Positions 1 through 8,926 of a stretch of DNA of 64,000 nucleotides are shown here, in pieces. Origin of the DNA: Mycobacterium sp. 1274761.0 (GTDB lineage Bacteria; Actinomycetota; Actinomycetes; Mycobacteriales; Mycobacteriaceae); the NCBI RefSeq assembly GCF_001668615.1, contig NZ_LZMC01000032.1, forward strand, positions 1-64,000. Direction: 5' to 3'. A program made the translations under genes and the position numbers. Position 1 is the stretch's first letter. Each line of letters starts with the position of its first letter. Under the pieces are notes generated by a model that was given only the letters and a program-made list of their open reading frames with translations, ran no database searches and was not told the DNA's origin.

Positions 1-168
1 CCGCACCTCATACCCGATCGTGAAGTCGACGGCGCGCACCCGCTTCGACCACATGGTCACCTGCAGTGGCGAATCCCTCAACCGCAGCTGGCCCTTGTAG
101 AGGATCTTGACCTCGTGGATGAGCAGCCCGGTCTCATCGATGACGTCTTCGAAAGGCTCACGCAGGAA
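1..168 (-). pseudogene. Inverted segment of the acyl-CoA thioesterase gene
   Basis: Read on the minus strand from 168 to 1, 56 codons are open and give a thioesterase-like stretch beginning FLREPFEDVIDETGLLIHEV and ending in TIGYEVR. The last 26 residues are identical to the plus-strand copy encoded from 170. In the intact gene these residues would lie directly upstream of that copy, on the same strand. The segment is therefore the missing upstream coding sequence in the wrong orientation. It is likely an assembly or library chimera and not a separate gene. Confidence 0.75.
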
Positions 169-246
169 CGGGATTCGCCACTGCAGGTGACCATGTGGTC
201 GAAGCGGGTGCGCGCCGTCGACTTCACGATCGGGTATGAGGTGCGG
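1..246. repeat. Perfect 77-bp inverted repeat with 92-bp spacer (foldback)
   Basis: Bases 1-77 are the exact reverse complement of bases 170-246; the match stops at 78/169 and may continue left of the window. The spacer 78-169 is unique. Both arms encode the same part of a thioesterase, on opposite strands. The arrangement RC(arm), RC(spacer), arm, rest-of-gene is what a strand-switching chimera gives at a read or contig end. A genuine inverted duplication is possible but would leave the gene broken. Confidence 0.9.
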
Positions 247-381
247 TCGGTGAACAGCCGCGCCGATTCGAAGCCGGCCGTAATCGCCGAGACGCAGCTG
301 GCCACCGTCCACATCCAAGAGCAACGGTTGCAACGGCTCAGCCCGGACCAGCAGGAATATCTGCAACGCTGGATTCGATGA
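170..381 (+). CDS. Acyl-CoA thioesterase (4HBT hot-dog fold), C-terminal fragment
   Basis: Seventy residues of a small hot-dog thioesterase are readable here, from RDSPLQVTMWSKRVRAVD to the stop at 379-381. Proteins of this kind hydrolyse acyl-CoA thioesters in the cytoplasm. The central beta-strand region (DFTIGYEVRSV) and the strand ATVHIQ fit the family, and from memory it resembles Rv2475c, which precedes an Rv2474c-like gene as here. The N-terminal half is absent in this orientation: an open frame continues upstream to a GTG at 115, but residues before 170 read through the inverted segment and are not real. The stop overlaps the next start (ATGA at 378). Confidence 0.7.
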
Positions 382-1043
382 GCAGTCCCGAGCGGGGCAT
401 CTGGCTGCAGGACACCACGCAACGCCAAGACCTCGCCACGTTCGTCGAGCGCGCGATCCGGCTCGACGCCGCCGCGGTGATCCGGCTGCGCGAGCGTGCC
501 GGTGGTGCGCTGGTGGCATGGGTGGCAACGGGATTCGATGTGCTGGCGAGCCGGGTGGTGGCGGGCCGGATGCGACCGGCCGACCTGAGCGCGGGTGCGG
601 ACACGCTCGCCGACGGCCTTCGCGCCATGGGCCGCGACGGCTACGTCGACCCAGGCTTCCCGACCGATTCGGCATGGCGCAGCGCCCTGCCGCCGGAGAC
701 CGGCTTTGCCCACATCGACGACGTGCCTGCGCGGGTGGTCCTCGACCTGGCGCAGCGGGGCGTGGCGCTGGCGAAGGAGCACGGCAGCGCGCATGGTCCG
801 CCGGCGTCGCTGCTCGATCAGGAGGTGCTGTCGGTCAGCTCGCGCGACCATGCCGCCGCCATCCCGATGCGCTGTGTATTCGCCTTGACCGCAATGGGTT
901 TCCTGCCGCAGGACGGCGATCCGCAGTCAGTGGCCGCCGACGAGATCGTGCGGGTGCGGGCCCAGCCCGCCTGGCTGCGGATCGACGCCCGCTTCGGGTC
1001 GGTGTACCGCCGCCGCGGTGACCCCGCCGTGGTCCTACGCTGA
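378..1043 (+). CDS. Conserved hypothetical protein (Rv2474c-like)
   Basis: A 221-residue soluble protein with no signal peptide, no membrane segment and no catalytic motif I recognise. The start ATG overlaps the stop of the thioesterase gene by four bases, so the two are probably translated together. Length and position match the mycobacterial conserved hypothetical Rv2474c, which also follows the thioesterase; that assignment is from synteny. The C-terminal part contains a predicted beta-rich stretch (AWLRIDARFGSVYRR). It faces the aglA gene, and a strong hairpin lies between the two stop codons. Function unknown. Confidence 0.7.
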   Translation: MSSPERGIWLQDTTQRQDLATFVERAIRLDAAAVIRLRERAGGALVAWVATGFDVLASRVVAGRMRPADLSAGADTLADGLRAMGRDGYVDPGFPTDSAWRSALPPETGFAHIDDVPARVVLDLAQRGVALAKEHGSAHGPPASLLDQEVLSVSSRDHAAAIPMRCVFALTAMGFLPQDGDPQSVAADEIVRVRAQPAWLRIDARFGSVYRRRGDPAVVLR

Positions 1044-1053
1044 CGCTCCCTCG

Positions 1054-1113
1054 GCGAGCAGACGCAAGTGCACGCGACACGCCGACGAAATGCCTGCATT
1101 TGCGTCTGCTCGC
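1054..1113. terminator. Bidirectional hairpin terminator
   Basis: The 14-base arms 1054-1067 (GCGAGCAGACGCAA) and 1100-1113 are exact reverse complements around a 32-base loop that can extend the stem through TGCA/TGCA. It sits between two convergent genes, as expected for a shared terminator. There is no U-tract, which is common for mycobacterial terminators. Confidence 0.6.
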
Positions 1114-1136
1114 GCTGAAGGGGTGACCGAGCGAAA

Positions 1137-2717
1137 TCAGATGACCCAGGCGGCGGCGTTCGGCGGGAGCTGGCCGTCGACCGGGTCAGCGCTGGCCAGC
1201 AACACCTCGCCGGCGGGCAGTGCGACGGGCTTCCTGCTGGCGTTCAACATGCATACCAGCCCGCCGGCGACCACGCGATACACCAGCGTGTCGGCCGGTG
1301 ATTTCAGCCATTCCACCGCCGAGCCTTCGAATTCTGTTCTGCTGCCCCGCAATCGAAAAGCCTCGCGGTAGAACGTCAGCGTCGACCCGGGATCAGTCAG
1401 CTGTTTCTCGACCGTCAGCGCCGACCACTCCTGCGGCAGGGGCAGCCATGTATCGGGGTTGGTCGAGAACCCGAACGGGGGAGCGTCGCCCTGCCACGGA
1501 ATCGGCACCCGCGACCCGTCGCGGCCGCGGCGGGTGCGCCCGGAGCGCTCCCACACCGGGTCGCGCAGTGCCTCATCAGGCAGCTCCACGTTGGCCAGGC
1601 CGAGTTCCTCACCGTTGTAGATGAACACCGCGCCGGGCAGCGCCAGCATCACCAGCGCCATCGCCCAGGCGCGGGCCAGCCCGACCTCGCCGCCGCCGTA
1701 GCGGGTGACGTCGCGTTCGACATCGTGGTTGGACAGCGTCCACGTCGGCGTCGCGTTCTCGATCGCCGCGGCTGCCAACGAATTCTCGATCGCGCCCCGG
1801 ATCTCCGAAGCCTCGAACTCGGACCGCACCAAGCGAAAGTTGAAGCCAAGGTGCAGTTCGTCGGCGCGCAGATACCGGGCGAACTGCTCGTTGTCGTAGA
1901 CCCATACCTCGCCGATGGCGACCGCGTGCGGATAGTCGTTGAGCACCGTGCGGATGTGGCGGTGGATGTCGTGGACGCCGTCGTGGTTGAAGCGGGGGTC
2001 GTTGTCCATCTCGGCCAGCAGCAGTTCGCCCTCGACGACCTCCATATCGGGCAACCCGGGCGGCTTGGCCATACCGTGTGCGACGTCGATGCGGAAACCG
2101 TCGACGCCGCGGTCGAGCCAGAACCGCAGCGTCTTCTCGAGATCGTCATAGACCTCGCGGTTCTCCCAGTTGAGGTCGGGCTGCTCGGCGTCGAACAAAT
2201 GCAGATACCACTGGCCCAGATTGCCGTCCGGCTCGGTGACGCGGGTCCACGCGGGGCCGCCGAAAACCGACACCCAGTTGTTGGGCGGATAGATGCCGCC
2301 GGGGCCGGTGCCGTCGCGAAAGATGTAGCGCTCGCGCGCCTCGGCTCCCGGACCCGCCGCCAGCGCCGCCTGGAACCACGGATGCGCGGAGCTGGTGTGG
2401 TTGGGCACCAGATCCATCGTCACCCTGATGTTGCGCGCGTGCGCGGCGGCGATCAGCCGGTCCAGCGCCGCCATCCCGCCGAACAGCGGGTCGACGTCGC
2501 GGGGATCGGACACGTCGTAGCCGTGGTCGGCCATCGGCGACACCATCACGGGGTTCAGCCAGATCGCGTCGACGCCGAGCGTCTCCAGATAGTCCAGCCG
2601 CCTCGCCACGCCGTCGAGGTCGCCGACGCCGTCGCCGTTGGCATCGCAAAAGGACCGCGGATAGACCTGGTAGAACACCGCATGCGACCACCAGGGCACG
2701 TCGCGTGAATCAGTCAC
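1137..2717 (-). CDS. aglA: Alpha-glucosidase, glycoside hydrolase family 13
   Basis: A 526-residue cytoplasmic GH13 enzyme that hydrolyses alpha-glucosidic bonds in maltose- or isomaltose-type oligosaccharides. The (beta/alpha)8 motifs are all visible: GYDVSDP near 66, DLVPNHTS near 102, the nucleophile Asp211 in GFRIDVAHG, the acid/base Glu270 in AIGEVWV, and the transition-state Asp332 in LSNHDVER. The length and the opening WWSHAVFYQVYPRSF fit the oligo-1,6-glucosidase/AglA group. It lies 9 bases after glbO on the same strand, so the two may share a transcript. It corresponds to Rv2471 by synteny. Exact substrate preference cannot be read from the sequence. Confidence 0.9.
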   Translation of the reverse strand: MTDSRDVPWWSHAVFYQVYPRSFCDANGDGVGDLDGVARRLDYLETLGVDAIWLNPVMVSPMADHGYDVSDPRDVDPLFGGMAALDRLIAAAHARNIRVTMDLVPNHTSSAHPWFQAALAAGPGAEARERYIFRDGTGPGGIYPPNNWVSVFGGPAWTRVTEPDGNLGQWYLHLFDAEQPDLNWENREVYDDLEKTLRFWLDRGVDGFRIDVAHGMAKPPGLPDMEVVEGELLLAEMDNDPRFNHDGVHDIHRHIRTVLNDYPHAVAIGEVWVYDNEQFARYLRADELHLGFNFRLVRSEFEASEIRGAIENSLAAAAIENATPTWTLSNHDVERDVTRYGGGEVGLARAWAMALVMLALPGAVFIYNGEELGLANVELPDEALRDPVWERSGRTRRGRDGSRVPIPWQGDAPPFGFSTNPDTWLPLPQEWSALTVEKQLTDPGSTLTFYREAFRLRGSRTEFEGSAVEWLKSPADTLVYRVVAGGLVCMLNASRKPVALPAGEVLLASADPVDGQLPPNAAAWVI

Positions 2718-2726
2718 GCCGCAACC

Positions 2727-3131
2727 CTAGAACGGCGAATTGACCATCGAATGGGCCGCCATCTCGAGGTAGTCGAGCAGCGCTTTGCGATGCTCGTCAT
2801 CGAGGGTGTCTGAGTCGATCGACGCGACCGCGGTGTGCATGCAGCGCAGCCATGCGTCGCGCTCGAGGAAGCCAATCTTGAACGGGCTGTGCCGCATCCG
2901 CAGCCGCGGGTGGCCGCGTTGGTCGGAGTAGGTGCGCGGGCCGCCCCAGTACTGCTCGAGGAACATCCGCAGGCGCACCTCGGCGGCGTCGAGCTCGTCC
3001 TCGGGATACAGCGGGCGCAGGATCTCGTCCTCGCGAACCAGTTCGTAGAACCGCGACACGATGGCATTGAAGGTGTCGTGGCCACCGACTTCGTCGTAGA
3101 ACGATCGCTGCGGTCCAGTCACGTCGTCCAT
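2727..3131 (-). CDS. glbO: Group II truncated haemoglobin O
   Basis: A 134-residue trHbO, a small haem protein that binds oxygen and is linked to membrane respiration in mycobacteria. Key residues are present: proximal His81 in RMRHSPF, Tyr29 (B10), Tyr42 (CD1) in LYPED, and Trp94 (G8) in RDAWLRCM. The core [20 protein letters not shown] and the C-terminal HSMVNSPF are nearly the same as I remember for M. tuberculosis GlbO. The N terminus is about six residues longer than that protein, so an internal start is possible. It is divergent from the HNH gene. Confidence 0.93.
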   Translation of the reverse strand: MDDVTGPQRSFYDEVGGHDTFNAIVSRFYELVREDEILRPLYPEDELDAAEVRLRMFLEQYWGGPRTYSDQRGHPRLRMRHSPFKIGFLERDAWLRCMHTAVASIDSDTLDDEHRKALLDYLEMAAHSMVNSPF

Positions 3132-3206
3132 TGTTCCAAGTCGTCCGAACCCGCAAGTCAGCCGGTGATGTCATGCGAAGTTCACCCGGCTGACCAGGAG
3201 ACACAA

Positions 3207-3908
3207 ATGAATTTGTTATGCGATAGACCCCAATCCGTGGTGGACTGTCTCCTCGGAGGACAGATGGCGCATCGAAAGAAGAGCCGGTCTCGGACGGCTG
3301 GCCATGTCGCCGCGAGCCTGACCGGAGCGGCGCCCACACCCACGCTGCTGCATAGTGTCGACGCTCCTCCCGCCAACCGAGAAGGGTCGCTCTGGGGCCG
3401 TCGCCGGGTGTTGCTGCTCAATTCGACCTACGAGCCGCTGACGGCGCTGCCGATGCGCCGGGCGGTGGTCATGCTGATGTGCGGTAAGGCCGACGTCGTG
3501 CACGCCGACCCGTCGGGTCCGGTGATCCACTCGGCCACCCGCTCGGTGACGGTGCCTTCGGTGATCCGGCTGCGGTCGTATGTGCGGGTGCCCTACCGCG
3601 CCCGCATCCCGATGACCCGCGCCGCGCTGATGCACCGTGACCGGTTTCGATGCGCCTACTGCGGCAGCAAGGCCGACACCGTTGACCACGTCGTGCCGCG
3701 CAGCCGCGGCGGCGCCCACACCTGGGAGAACTGCGTAGCCGCATGCTCGACGTGCAACCACCGCAAGGCCGACCGGCTGCTGACCGAGCTGGGCTGGACG
3801 CTGCGCTCGACGCCGGCGCGGCCCAAGGGGCAGCACTGGCGGCTGCTGTCGACGGTGAAGGAACTCGACCCGGCGTGGATGCGATACCTGGGTGAGGGCG
3901 CAGCCTGA
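3207..3908 (+). CDS. HNH endonuclease family protein
   Basis: A 233-residue protein with a C-terminal HNH nuclease domain. It shows zinc-type pairs CAYC (Cys149, Cys152) and CSTC (Cys180, Cys183), the DHVVPRSRGG motif with Asp160-His161, and the final His in CNHRK, spaced as in HNH enzymes. An upstream domain (LLLNSTYEPLTALPMRRAV) is typical of this actinobacterial subfamily. I chose ATG 3207 because AGGAG lies six bases upstream. ATG 3264 (starting MAHRKKS) is a real alternative: it has GGAGGA only three bases away and would give 214 residues. It corresponds to Rv2469c by synteny. Function is unproven; it is a solitary chromosomal gene. Confidence 0.82.
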   Translation: MNLLCDRPQSVVDCLLGGQMAHRKKSRSRTAGHVAASLTGAAPTPTLLHSVDAPPANREGSLWGRRRVLLLNSTYEPLTALPMRRAVVMLMCGKADVVHADPSGPVIHSATRSVTVPSVIRLRSYVRVPYRARIPMTRAALMHRDRFRCAYCGSKADTVDHVVPRSRGGAHTWENCVAACSTCNHRKADRLLTELGWTLRSTPARPKGQHWRLLSTVKELDPAWMRYLGEGAA

Positions 3909-3933
3909 CAGGTGCCCGCGATAGGGTTTGCGC

Positions 3934-4170
3934 GTGAGCACCGCACTTACACATTCGCTACTCGGCGGGGTGCCGCTGCTGGTCACGCTGATCCTGATCG
4001 CGTTGATCTGGGGCATCGGCAAGAACCGCAAGGGACCGCACGCTGCGACGTACAAGATGTCCGATGAAGAGTGGACGCACGGGCCGATTCTGTGGGCTGC
4101 CGACGAGCCCGAATCGCATGGGCACGAGCACCCGTTGACGATTGGAGGCGGCGCCAGTGGCAAGTGGTGA
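3934..4170 (+). CDS. Small conserved membrane protein
   Basis: A 78-residue protein from the GTG at 3934. One hydrophobic segment (about residues 10-28, [17 protein letters not shown]) is followed by a basic stretch KNRKG and a soluble acidic/His-containing tail (SHGHEHPL). The likely topology is a single anchor with the tail in the cytoplasm. Its 3' end overlaps the next gene by 14 bases, which suggests co-expression. In-frame TTG 3928 could add two residues. No known function; small proteins at this position are seen in other mycobacteria by synteny. Confidence 0.7.
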   Translation: MSTALTHSLLGGVPLLVTLILIALIWGIGKNRKGPHAATYKMSDEEWTHGPILWAADEPESHGHEHPLTIGGGASGKW

Positions 4171-4624
4171 CGTTATCGAACGCAAGTCGGCGCAGCTTCC
4201 CCGCGGATGGGTCGTCACCTCCAGCGGCCGGCTGTCCGGGGTCACCGAGCCCGGCGAGTTGTCGGTCAACTACCCCTTCCCTGTGAAGGATCTGGTGCGG
4301 CTCGACGACGCGCTGAAGTTCGGCTCGCGCAAGGCGAAGGCCCGGTTCGCGGTGTACATCGGCGATCTCGGCGCCGACACCGCCGCGGCGGCCCGAGATG
4401 TGTTGGCCAATGTGCCGACGCCCAACAACGCGGTGCTGCTCGCCGTGTCACCGAACCAGAAGGCGATCGAGGTCGTCTACGGCTCGGAGTTGCGCGGACG
4501 TGGCATCGAGGAGTCGGCACCGCTGGGTGTGAAGGCCGCAGCGGCGTCGTTCAACTACGGCAACCTGATGGCCGGGCTGATCAGCGCCATCAAGGTGATC
4601 AGCGCCGGCGTTCGCCCGGCCTAG
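4157..4624 (+). CDS. DUF5130-type (TPM-like) conserved protein
   Basis: A 155-residue protein from GTG 4157, with GGAGG eight bases upstream at 4144-4148. It has a soluble alpha/beta fold: [12 protein letters not shown] near 55, [21 protein letters not shown] near 85, which resembles TPM/YgcG-like domains, and a C-terminal helix without clear export signals. It matches the Rv2468c position. It overlaps the preceding small membrane gene by 14 bases, so the two may act together at the membrane. The stop overlaps the convergent pepN stop. Function unknown. Confidence 0.78.
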   Translation: MASGDVIERKSAQLPRGWVVTSSGRLSGVTEPGELSVNYPFPVKDLVRLDDALKFGSRKAKARFAVYIGDLGADTAAAARDVLANVPTPNNAVLLAVSPNQKAIEVVYGSELRGRGIEESAPLGVKAAAASFNYGNLMAGLISAIKVISAGVRPA

Positions 4625-7203
4625 CTGACGTCGAAGGCGCGGGCACGCAGCGAGCGTTCGACGCCCGCGCGGCCCTCGACCACCAGCCTCCGCAGCGACG
4701 GCTGCATGTCGCCTTCCAGGAAACGGTCGGCGGCCTTGAGCGCGTCGTCGCTGATGTCCCACGTCGGGTACAGCCCGATGACGACAGTCTGCGCGACCTC
4801 GCTGGAGCGGCGCTGCCAGACGCCAGGGATGGCCTCGAAGTACTTCGCGGTGAACGGCTGCAGCAGCGCCTGCTGACCGGGCTGCACGAAGCCGTCGATG
4901 ATCGCCCGCCCGACGATGTTGGGCAGCGTGTCGTCCTCGATCACGAGCTGCCATGCGGCGCTCTTCACCGCTACCTGCGGACGGGCTGCCGCGGCGCGGG
5001 CGGCGTTGCGCTTGCCCGCCGCCGTCGGATCGCGCTCGACCTCGGCATCGATGAAAGGCGTTGCCTCACCGTCGCTGTCGATATCGCCCGCGGCGGCCAA
5101 TGCGGTGACGATGCGCCACCGCAGATCGGTGTCGATGATCAATCCGGGCAGGCCGTGTTCGGCCGGGTCGGTGTCGAGCAGCGCGGCCAGCACCGCGACG
5201 TGGCGCAGCGCGAGCACCGATGTGCACAGTGCGTTGATGAAGGCCAGCTGGTGGTCGGACCCGGGCTCGGCGGCGCGGGCCAGTTCCAGCAACCGGTCGG
5301 CGAACGACGGCCAGCCGTTTGAGCAGGCCCACTCGGGATCGGCGTAGGAGCGCAGCGCGGTCTGCGCCTGGAGCAGCAGCCGCTGGGCCACGCCGACCTC
5401 GGTTTCGGCGTGCACACCGTTGACGACGAGCGCGACGAAGTCGCGGGCCTTCAGCTCGGCTTCGCGCGTCATCTCCCACGCCGCCGACCAGGCGAGCGTG
5501 CGGGGGAGCGGTTCGGCGATGTCGGCGATACGGGTCAGCACCGTCCGCAGCGACTCGGGATCGAGCCGCAGCGAGCAGTAGGTCAGGTCGTCATCGTTGA
5601 CCAGGATCAGCTTGCCGCGGGGAACGCCGTGCAGCGCAGGCACTTCGGTGGAATCACCCTCGATGTCGAGCTCCTCGCGGTGCGCCCGCATCAGCTTGCC
5701 GGAGCCGTCGTCATCATAGATACCCACGGCGAGCCGGTGGACGCGGGTTTCGCCTGCGCCGGGCGCCGCGCCGCTCTGGCTGATCGCGAAGCGGCTGAAC
5801 GTCCCGTCGGCGTCGACGTCGAAGTCGGCGCGCAGCGTGTTGAGTCCGGTCGTCTTGAGCCACTGTTGGCCCCAATGCGACAGATCGCGGCCAGACGACT
5901 TCTCCAGTGCGCCAAGCAGATCGCCGAAGGTGGCGTTGTCGAAGGCGTGGTCGCGGAAGTAATCACGCAGGCCGGCGAGGAACGCTTCCAGCCCGACGTA
6001 AGCCACCAACTGCTTGAGCACACTGGCGCCCTTGGCGTAGGTGATGCCGTCGAAATTGACCTCGACGGCCGCGAGGTCGGGGATGTCGGCGGCGACGGGA
6101 TGGGTGGACGGCAGCTGATCCTGGCGGTACGCCCACGACTTCTCGGCGTTGGCGAACGTCGTCCACGCCTCGGTGTACTCGGTGGCTTCGGCCTGGCACA
6201 GCACCGATGCGAATGTCGCGAAGGATTCGTTGAGCCACAGGTCATCCCACCACCGCATGGTCACCAGGTCGCCGAACCACATGTGCGCCATCTCGTGCAG
6301 CACCGTCTCGGCGCGACGCTCATACGATGCGCGGGTGACCTTGCTGCGAAAGACATAGTCCTCTAAAAACGTTACGGCTCCGGCATTTTCCATTGCGCCG
6401 GCGTTGAACTCGGGCACGAAAAGCTGGTCGTACTTGCCAAAGGCATAGGGTTCGCCGAAATTGCGGTGGTAGAAGTCGAAGCCCTGCTTGGTCTCGGTGA
6501 ACAGCCGGTCGGCGTCCATGAACTCTTGCAGAGACTTTCGACAGAACAGTCCCAACGGGATCTCGCCGTGTTCGTCGGTGTACGAGTCGCGCCACACCGC
6601 ATAGGGTCCGGCGATCAGTGCGACTAGATAGGTGCTCATCTTCGGCGTTGTCGCAAACGTCACGATCTTGCTGTTGCCGGACACCTGCGCCTCGGTGGGC
6701 GCACCGTTGGAAACCACTTCCCAGTGTGCGGGCGCAGTGACGGTGATGTCGAAGGTCGCCTTCAGGTCGGGTTGATCGAAACAGGCGAACATCCGCTTGG
6801 CGTCAGCGGTTTCGAACTGCGAGTAGAGGTAGACCTCGTTGTCGACGGGGTCGACGAAGCGGTGCAGACCCTCGCCGGTGTTGGAGTAGTAGCAGTGCGC
6901 GTCGACGACCAGGGTGTTGTGCTGCTGCAGGCCGGCCAGCGCGATGCCGGTTTCTTCGTCGTAGGCAGACACGTCGAGGTCGATGCCGTTGAGGGTGGCT
7001 TTGTGGATGGTCTCGGCGGCGATGTCGATGTAGGTGTCGGCGCCGGGGAGCGCGCTGAACTCCACGGTGGTGACGGACCGGAACGTCTTCTCGCCGGGCG
7101 CACCTGTGCCGTCGGTCAGGTCGAGGTCAATGCCGTAGCGGTCGACTGTGACGAGCGCTGCTCGTTCGATTGCCTGGTCGCGAGTCAGATTCGGAAGAGC
7201 CAC
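4621..7203 (-). CDS. pepN: Aminopeptidase N (M1 family zinc metallopeptidase)
   Basis: An 860-residue cytoplasmic enzyme that removes N-terminal amino acids from peptides in protein turnover. The M1 signatures are complete: the exopeptidase motif GAMEN at 269-273, the zinc site HEMAH at 303-307 with the third ligand Glu326 in WLNESF. The N-terminal beta-domain and the long C-terminal ERAP1-like helical domain (to 860) give the usual full length of actinobacterial PepN. It is transcribed against the + strand genes and corresponds to Rv2467 by synteny. Confidence 0.95.
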   Translation of the reverse strand: MALPNLTRDQAIERAALVTVDRYGIDLDLTDGTGAPGEKTFRSVTTVEFSALPGADTYIDIAAETIHKATLNGIDLDVSAYDEETGIALAGLQQHNTLVVDAHCYYSNTGEGLHRFVDPVDNEVYLYSQFETADAKRMFACFDQPDLKATFDITVTAPAHWEVVSNGAPTEAQVSGNSKIVTFATTPKMSTYLVALIAGPYAVWRDSYTDEHGEIPLGLFCRKSLQEFMDADRLFTETKQGFDFYHRNFGEPYAFGKYDQLFVPEFNAGAMENAGAVTFLEDYVFRSKVTRASYERRAETVLHEMAHMWFGDLVTMRWWDDLWLNESFATFASVLCQAEATEYTEAWTTFANAEKSWAYRQDQLPSTHPVAADIPDLAAVEVNFDGITYAKGASVLKQLVAYVGLEAFLAGLRDYFRDHAFDNATFGDLLGALEKSSGRDLSHWGQQWLKTTGLNTLRADFDVDADGTFSRFAISQSGAAPGAGETRVHRLAVGIYDDDGSGKLMRAHREELDIEGDSTEVPALHGVPRGKLILVNDDDLTYCSLRLDPESLRTVLTRIADIAEPLPRTLAWSAAWEMTREAELKARDFVALVVNGVHAETEVGVAQRLLLQAQTALRSYADPEWACSNGWPSFADRLLELARAAEPGSDHQLAFINALCTSVLALRHVAVLAALLDTDPAEHGLPGLIIDTDLRWRIVTALAAAGDIDSDGEATPFIDAEVERDPTAAGKRNAARAAAARPQVAVKSAAWQLVIEDDTLPNIVGRAIIDGFVQPGQQALLQPFTAKYFEAIPGVWQRRSSEVAQTVVIGLYPTWDISDDALKAADRFLEGDMQPSLRRLVVEGRAGVERSLRARAFDVS

Positions 7204-7236
7204 ACGTCCAACTTAGTGGTCGGACTCGGCGGCGTC

Positions 7237-7632
7237 TTACCGCCCGACGATGCCCGGCAACCCCGGAATGCCCGGCAGGCTGTTGTTGTCCTGCACCATC
7301 TGAAGGAAGGTGCCGTTGCCGATCGACCCCATCATCTGCGGGCAGTACATCTGGATGGCAATGCCGGTGAAGAACGACGCCAGGCCCGGGTTGATGCCGT
7401 TGTCGGCGACCGTGGTGGCGACTTGGGCGAAGTCCTTGCCGGGCTCAACCAGCATTGGGCAGACGCGTTCGCCCAGTTGGGCGGTGAGGTCGGGATTATT
7501 GTCGGCGTAGCCGATGCCCGCCCGGTTCAGTGCGTCGAGGAAGGCGGTGTCGTCGTCCGCCTGGGCGGGAGCGGCAAGTGCTAGGCCGGCCGCGACCAGG
7601 GCGGCCGTGCTGACCGTAAATAATCGTTTCAC
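7237..7632 (-). CDS. Exported DUF732-domain protein
   Basis: A 131-residue secreted protein. A clear Sec signal peptide covers about residues 1-25 (MKRLFTVSTAALVAAGLALA, then APAQADDD). The mature part has the DUF732 pattern: DTAFLDALNRAGIGY, a first Cys in ERVCPML and a second in IQMYCPQM, which probably form a disulfide. The C-terminal tail LPGIPGLPGIVG is Pro/Gly rich. DUF732 proteins are abundant in mycobacteria and have no assigned function. It is divergent from the CPWC reductase gene. Confidence 0.88.
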   Translation of the reverse strand: MKRLFTVSTAALVAAGLALAAPAQADDDTAFLDALNRAGIGYADNNPDLTAQLGERVCPMLVEPGKDFAQVATTVADNGINPGLASFFTGIAIQMYCPQMMGSIGNGTFLQMVQDNNSLPGIPGLPGIVGR

Positions 7633-7757
7633 TTGTGTAACAGTGGTCGACTTTGGTCACATCGACAACACGCTTCGGTAAAGGTTTGGAACAGCTTCGC
7701 GTGGCGCATGGTTGAAGGTGGCTGAGTTCATAGATCCCGCGATTGAGAGGACACATC

Positions 7758-8366
7758 ATGCCCGAGAAGTCCGTCGCCGATTTCTGGTTCGATCCGCTGT
7801 GCCCGTGGTGCTGGATCACGTCCCGGTGGATTCTCGAGGTGGAAAAGGTCCGCGACATCGAGGTCAACTTCCACGTGATGAGCCTCGCGGTGCTCAACGA
7901 GGGCCGTGACCTGCCCGAGGAATACCGCGAGGGCTTGAAGCAGGCGTGGAAGCCGGTACGGGTGGCTATCGCCGCCGAGCAGGCCAAGGGGTCGGAAGTG
8001 CTGGCGCCGCTGTACACCGCGATGGGAACCCGTATCCACAACCAGGGCAATAAGGACTTCGATGTGGTGATTCGGGAGTCGCTGGAAGAGGTCGGGCTGC
8101 CGGCCGACCTGGCGGAGGCCGCCAACACCGACTCCTACGACGAGGCGCTGCGCAAGAGCCACCACGAGGGCATGGACCCCGTCGGTGAGGATGTCGGCAC
8201 GCCGACCATTCATGTCAACGGTGTGGCGTTCTTCGGGCCTGTGTTGTCGAAGATTCCGCGGGGCGAAGAGGCGGGCAAGCTGTGGGACGCGTCGGTGACG
8301 TTCGCGTCGTACCCGCACTTCTGGGAACTCAAGCGGACACGCACCGAAGCGCCGACGTTCGACTGA
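7758..8366 (+). CDS. Mycothiol-dependent DsbA-like reductase (Rv2466c family)
   Basis: A 202-residue thioredoxin-fold protein with active-site CPWC at Cys15-Cys18 in [13 protein letters not shown]. The cis-Pro region [15 protein letters not shown] is also present. It closely resembles what I recall of M. tuberculosis Rv2466c (mrx-2), a cytoplasmic mycothiol-dependent nitroreductase/disulfide reductase induced by oxidative stress and able to activate the prodrug TP053. ATG 7758 follows GAGAGG; an in-frame TTG at 7743 is less likely. rpiB and nei follow on the same strand. Confidence 0.92.
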   Translation: MPEKSVADFWFDPLCPWCWITSRWILEVEKVRDIEVNFHVMSLAVLNEGRDLPEEYREGLKQAWKPVRVAIAAEQAKGSEVLAPLYTAMGTRIHNQGNKDFDVVIRESLEEVGLPADLAEAANTDSYDEALRKSHHEGMDPVGEDVGTPTIHVNGVAFFGPVLSKIPRGEEAGKLWDASVTFASYPHFWELKRTRTEAPTFD

Positions 8367-8434
8367 ACGTCAGTTGTTGCCTCTACCAAGAAGAGAATCC
8401 TCGGGCTGCCAGCTATCGGATGAGACATGCCAGA

Positions 8435-8923
8435 ATGGCCGCCATGCGCGTCTACCTGGGCTCTGACCACGCGGGCTTCGAACTCAAGAACGAGATCATC
8501 GAGCACCTGAAGAAGAACGGGCACGAGCCCACCGACTGCGGCGCCTTCACCTACGACGCAGAGGACGACTACCCGGCGTTCTGTATCGCCGCGGCGCTGA
8601 AGACCGTCGGCGACAACGAAAGCCTCGGCATCGTCATCGGCGGCTCCGGCAACGGCGAGCAGATCGCCGCGAACAAGGTGCCCGGCGCGCGCTGCGCGCT
8701 GGCCTGGAGCACCGAGACGGCGTCGCTGGCCCGCGAGCACAATAAGGCGCAGATCATCGGTATCGGCGCCCGGATGCACACGGTGCCCGAGGCGCTGGAG
8801 ATCGTCGACGCGTTTCTGTCGACTCCTTGGTCGGGAGCGGAGCGGCATCAGCGTCGCATCGACATCCTCGCCAAGTACGAAGAGACGCACATCCCGCCCA
8901 GCGTGCCTGGCGCGCCCGCCTGA
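8435..8923 (+). CDS. rpiB: Ribose-5-phosphate isomerase B
   Basis: A 162-residue RpiB, the same length as the M. tuberculosis enzyme as I remember it. It interconverts ribose-5-phosphate and ribulose-5-phosphate in the non-oxidative pentose phosphate pathway. Asp11-His12 in the phosphate/sugar site and the GSGNGEQ motif with catalytic Glu75 are visible; as in mycobacterial RpiB, Glu replaces the Cys used by the E. coli enzyme. ATG 8435 is preferred for length; ATG 8444 is a close alternative. nei follows after three bases. Confidence 0.93.
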   Translation: MAAMRVYLGSDHAGFELKNEIIEHLKKNGHEPTDCGAFTYDAEDDYPAFCIAAALKTVGDNESLGIVIGGSGNGEQIAANKVPGARCALAWSTETASLAREHNKAQIIGIGARMHTVPEALEIVDAFLSTPWSGAERHQRRIDILAKYEETHIPPSVPGAPA

Positions 8924-8926
8924 CGA

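Noticed and set aside
2835..3206. N-terminal extension of the HNH protein by 124 codons
   Set aside because: It runs antisense through glbO. The good ribosome site is at 3196-3200 and the family starts near 3207-3264.
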